From the NCBI GenBank assembly GCA_023438965.1, contig JAEXPB010000562.1:1-9430 (forward strand): a stretch of DNA of 9,430 bases, written 5' to 3'. A program made the position numbers and the translations under genes. How positions within the stretch are numbered: position 1 is the stretch's first letter; the number at the start of each line of letters is the position of its first letter. This stretch comes from Bacillota bacterium (GTDB lineage Bacteria; Bacillota; Clostridia; Saccharofermentanales; UBA5734). Shown here one piece after another: positions 7,437-9,430 of this stretch. Below the pieces are notes generated by a model that saw only the letters and a program-made list of their open reading frames with translations, had not been told where the DNA came from and did not search any database.

Positions 7437-8231
7437 ATGATCATCGACATGCACACCCATTGCTTTCCGGACCGGCTGGCTAGCCGGGCGATCGCAGCCC
7501 TGCAGCAGGTTGGCGAGCTGCCAGCCTACCATGACGGCACGGCGGCCGACCTGGCCAGAAAAACCCGCTTGGCCGGCATTGATCTGGCCGTCGTGCAGCC
7601 GATCGCCACCAAGCCGGAGCAAACCCCGACCATCAACCGCTGGGCGCAGAACCTTGGCGATCCGGTCCTTTTGGGATTTGGCACCCTGCATCCCGGATAC
7701 GCCGACTGGGCGGACGAGGTGAACTGGCTCCAACAGCAGGGGTTTCGCGGCATCAAATTCCATCCGGAGTACCAGCAGTTTTTCGTGGATGACGAACGCT
7801 ATTTCCCGATCTACGAGGCTGTTTTTCAGGCCGGGATGGTCATCCTGTTCCATGCCGGCGCGGATATCGCCTATGAGGAACCATTCCATGGCACGCCGCA
7901 GCGCCTGGCGCATATTGTCGACACTTTCCCGGATGGCCGGATCATCGCCGCGCATATGGGCGGCTACCGGTTCTGGACGGATGTCGAGCGCTGCCTGATC
8001 GGCCGGCACATCTGGCTGGACACGTCCTTCGGCCTGCCGGAACTGGGACCCCGGCGCATGGTCACCATGATGCGCAACCACGGCCTGGACCGCATCCTTT
8101 TCGGCTCCGACGCGCCCTGGTCCGATCAGGCGACCGCATTGGCCGGCATCCGCTCGCTGGATCTGACGCCGGCCGAACAGGCGGCTGTTCTGGGCGGCAA
8201 CGCGACCCGGCTGCTGGGCTTGCCGGGCTGA
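7437..8231 (+). CDS. Amidohydrolase_2-type TIM-barrel metal hydrolase
   Basis: This 264-residue protein begins MIIDMHTH, giving the metal-binding HxH (H6, H8) at the end of the first strand. It also shows GIKFHP with K107, LFHAG with H139, AAHMGG with H173 and LFGSDAPW with D225. This ordered H-x-H...H...H...D set is characteristic of the amidohydrolase superfamily, here closest to the amidohydrolase_2 (PF04909) group, which includes decarboxylases such as the ACMSD/gamma-resorcylate type as well as hydrolases. The substrate cannot be told. No signal peptide, so cytoplasmic. GGAGG lies at 7417-7421, an unusually long 15 bases before the ATG, but no other in-frame start follows it and the HxH must be near the N-terminus. 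Its own promoter lies just upstream. Confidence 0.9.
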   Translation: MIIDMHTHCFPDRLASRAIAALQQVGELPAYHDGTAADLARKTRLAGIDLAVVQPIATKPEQTPTINRWAQNLGDPVLLGFGTLHPGYADWADEVNWLQQQGFRGIKFHPEYQQFFVDDERYFPIYEAVFQAGMVILFHAGADIAYEEPFHGTPQRLAHIVDTFPDGRIIAAHMGGYRFWTDVERCLIGRHIWLDTSFGLPELGPRRMVTMMRNHGLDRILFGSDAPWSDQATALAGIRSLDLTPAEQAAVLGGNATRLLGLPG

Positions 8232-8291
8232 AGCACCGCAGAGGCCCGTCTGGCCGACCGAGCGGAAAAGAGAGTATTTCCTTCATTGTCC

Positions 8292-8300
8292 TGATATAAT
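8292..8300 (+). promoter_or_regulatory. Extended -10 promoter of the hexokinase gene
   Basis: TGATATAAT is the same perfect extended -10 seen on the other strand at 7283-7291. No clear -35 box is found 16-18 bases upstream. Transcription would start near 8307, about 32 bases before the GTG start, so the hexokinase is likely transcribed independently of the amidohydrolase. Confidence 0.55.
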
Positions 8301-8325
8301 AAAATCAACATCAATAATGCAAGGC

Positions 8326-8331
8326 GAGGTG
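8326..8331 (+). promoter_or_regulatory. Ribosome binding site (GAGGTG) fixing a GTG start
   Basis: GAGGTG ends seven bases before the GTG at 8339. The next in-frame ATG lies ten codons downstream with no comparable ribosome binding site, so the GTG is preferred. Confidence 0.65.
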
Positions 8332-8338
8332 TCTAAGC

Positions 8339-9430
8339 GTGGAAATCAAGCAGCAAGTCCAACAGTTCATGGCCCGGTACCAGATGGATTATCAGAGCAT
8401 CGACCTGGATGCGGTCTGCGCGTCATTCATTTCGGAAATGGATAAGGGTTTGGCCGGCCAAGCCAGCTCCTTGGCGATGCTGCCGACCTTTATCCGCATG
8501 GACAAGCAGGTCGGGATCAACGAGAAGGTCATCGTCATCGACGCGGGCGGCACCAATCTGCGCATTGCGACCGTATATTTCAACCAGGATTTCAAGCCGG
8601 TGATTGAGAACCTGTCCTTCTATAAAATGCCGGGCGCCAACGGCGCCGTTACCCGCGAGGAGTTTTACCGGACGATAGCCGGTTACCTGCAGCCGGTCCT
8701 CAACCAGAGCAGCAAGATCGGCTTCTGCTTCTCCTATCCGACCGAAATTCAGCCCAACCGCGACGGCCGCTTGATCTTTCTCAGCAAAGAAGTGGTCGTG
8801 ACCGGCCTGGCCGGCGACCTGATCGGCGAAAATTTGCTGCAGGCGATCCGGGAACTCGGCTATACGGAACCCAAGACAGTGGTCATGCTGAACGACACGG
8901 TCTCCACACTGATGGGCGGCGCGTTTGACTATGCCGACCGGACCTTCGAAAGCTATATCGGCCTGGTGGTCGGCACCGGAACCAATACCTGCTATGTGGA
9001 GAAAACCGCGGCGATCCCCAAGCTGACCGCGGCGATCCCGGACAAGACCATGCTGATCAACATCGAATCCGGCGGGTTCGCCCTGGCGCCCCGCGGGCTG
9101 ATCGACGCGGAGGTGGACCAGAGGACGGTCAATCCCGGCCAATATACCTTTGAAAAGATGATTTCCGGCGCCTATCAGGGCAAACTGTTCCAGGCGGTGC
9201 TCAGCCACGCGCTGGCCGACGGCCTCTTCTCGCAGACGGTGCCAGCCGCGGCGATCCAGAATGTTGAAATCAGCGCCAAGGACCTGGACGAGTTCCTCTA
9301 CCATCCCTATGACAACAGCAAGACCCTGCTCCGCTGTCTGGCTGTCAATGGCGTCCAGATCCAGGAAAGCGACCGCGTTGTGCTGTACTACCTGATCGAT
9401 TCGGTGATCGAGCGTACGGCGGTCCTGGTG
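8339..9430 (+). CDS. Eukaryote-like hexokinase family sugar kinase, 3' end outside window
   Basis: The open frame covers 364 codons from a GTG and leaves the right edge unfinished; full-length family members are about 430-480 residues. It phosphorylates a hexose, most likely glucose, with ATP. Family signatures appear in order: phosphate-binding VIDAGGTNLRIATV (66-79), FSYPTEI (131-137) where hexokinases have FSFP, catalytic D186 in LNDTVSTLMGGAF, the second phosphate loop LVVGTGTNTCYVE (209-221), NIESGGFA with E243 replacing the usual NxEWG, and FEKMISGAY with E272. The glucose-contacting WTKGF stretch is altered to LSKEV (148-152), so specificity may differ. This is the hexokinase fold family, not the ROK-type or Glk-type glucokinase usual in bacteria. 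It has its own promoter and sits 107 bases after the amidohydrolase gene. Confidence 0.9.
   Translation, partial: MEIKQQVQQFMARYQMDYQSIDLDAVCASFISEMDKGLAGQASSLAMLPTFIRMDKQVGINEKVIVIDAGGTNLRIATVYFNQDFKPVIENLSFYKMPGANGAVTREEFYRTIAGYLQPVLNQSSKIGFCFSYPTEIQPNRDGRLIFLSKEVVVTGLAGDLIGENLLQAIRELGYTEPKTVVMLNDTVSTLMGGAFDYADRTFESYIGLVVGTGTNTCYVEKTAAIPKLTAAIPDKTMLINIESGGFALAPRGLIDAEVDQRTVNPGQYTFEKMISGAYQGKLFQAVLSHALADGLFSQTVPAAAIQNVEISAKDLDEFLYHPYDNSKTLLRCLAVNGVQIQESDRVVLYYLIDSVIERTAVLV

Larger units (their letters stand above)
8232..8338 (+). other. Intergenic spacer between amidohydrolase and hexokinase genes
   Basis: This 107-base spacer holds the hexokinase promoter and ribosome binding site. A weak inverted repeat, GGAAA (8264-8268) with TTTCC (8277-8281), could form a 5-bp stem, but it lacks a GC-rich stem and a clean T-run, so I do not call it a terminator. 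Confidence 0.5.

Noticed and set aside
7407..8081. A 224-codon minus-strand open frame opposite the amidohydrolase
   Set aside because: Antisense shadow; the amidohydrolase metal ligands lie on the plus strand.
8423..9304. A 293-codon minus-strand open frame opposite the hexokinase gene
   Set aside because: The hexokinase frame carries all family motifs; the opposite frame is a shadow.

Overview
The window looks like chromosomal DNA of a free-living, probably anaerobic bacterium with a GC-rich genome. Strong AGGAGG-type ribosome binding sites, extended -10 promoters (TGnTATAAT), an AraC-family regulator, and a double Fe-S enzyme related to reductive dehalogenases and epoxyqueuosine reductase are compatible with a Clostridia-type Firmicute. 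A spirochaete is also possible, because eukaryote-like hexokinases occur there. No rRNA, tRNA, CRISPR array or insertion sequence is visible. The DNA is densely coding and the longest gap between genes is about 156 bases.

Left part (1-3966), minus strand: a two-gene operon. The upstream gene (start 3810) encodes a 788-residue cytoplasmic Fe-S protein. It is built from two complete reductive-dehalogenase/QueG-like modules around a third, degenerate copy that has no cluster cysteines. Thirty bases downstream, with its own strong ribosome binding site, begins a six-hairpin (alpha/alpha)6 glycosidase-like protein that runs off the left edge. A perfect 12-bp palindrome lies between the two genes. 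Divergent from the operon is an AraC/XylS-family regulator (3967-4782). The shared gap holds four copies of a TGTACAA-type element, two of them exactly 21 bp apart, which suits an AraC-type operator. The simplest reading is a regulator controlling a substrate-induced operon that pairs reductive chemistry with a sugar-processing enzyme.

Middle (4819-7236), minus strand: a membrane-anchored PAS-PAS-GGDEF-EAL cyclic-di-GMP protein, convergent with the regulator. Its GGDEF motif is altered (GEDEF) and it has no I-site, but its EAL catalytic residues are complete, so it is probably a phosphodiesterase.

Right part (7437-9430), plus strand: an amidohydrolase_2-type metal hydrolase, divergent from the c-di-GMP gene and carrying a near-consensus promoter. 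Next is a bacterial member of the eukaryote-like hexokinase family, with a GTG start and its own extended -10 promoter, cut off by the right edge. Sugar phosphorylation, a glycosidase-like enzyme and a sensory c-di-GMP protein fit a carbohydrate-using lifestyle, but the two ends of the window need not be functionally connected.
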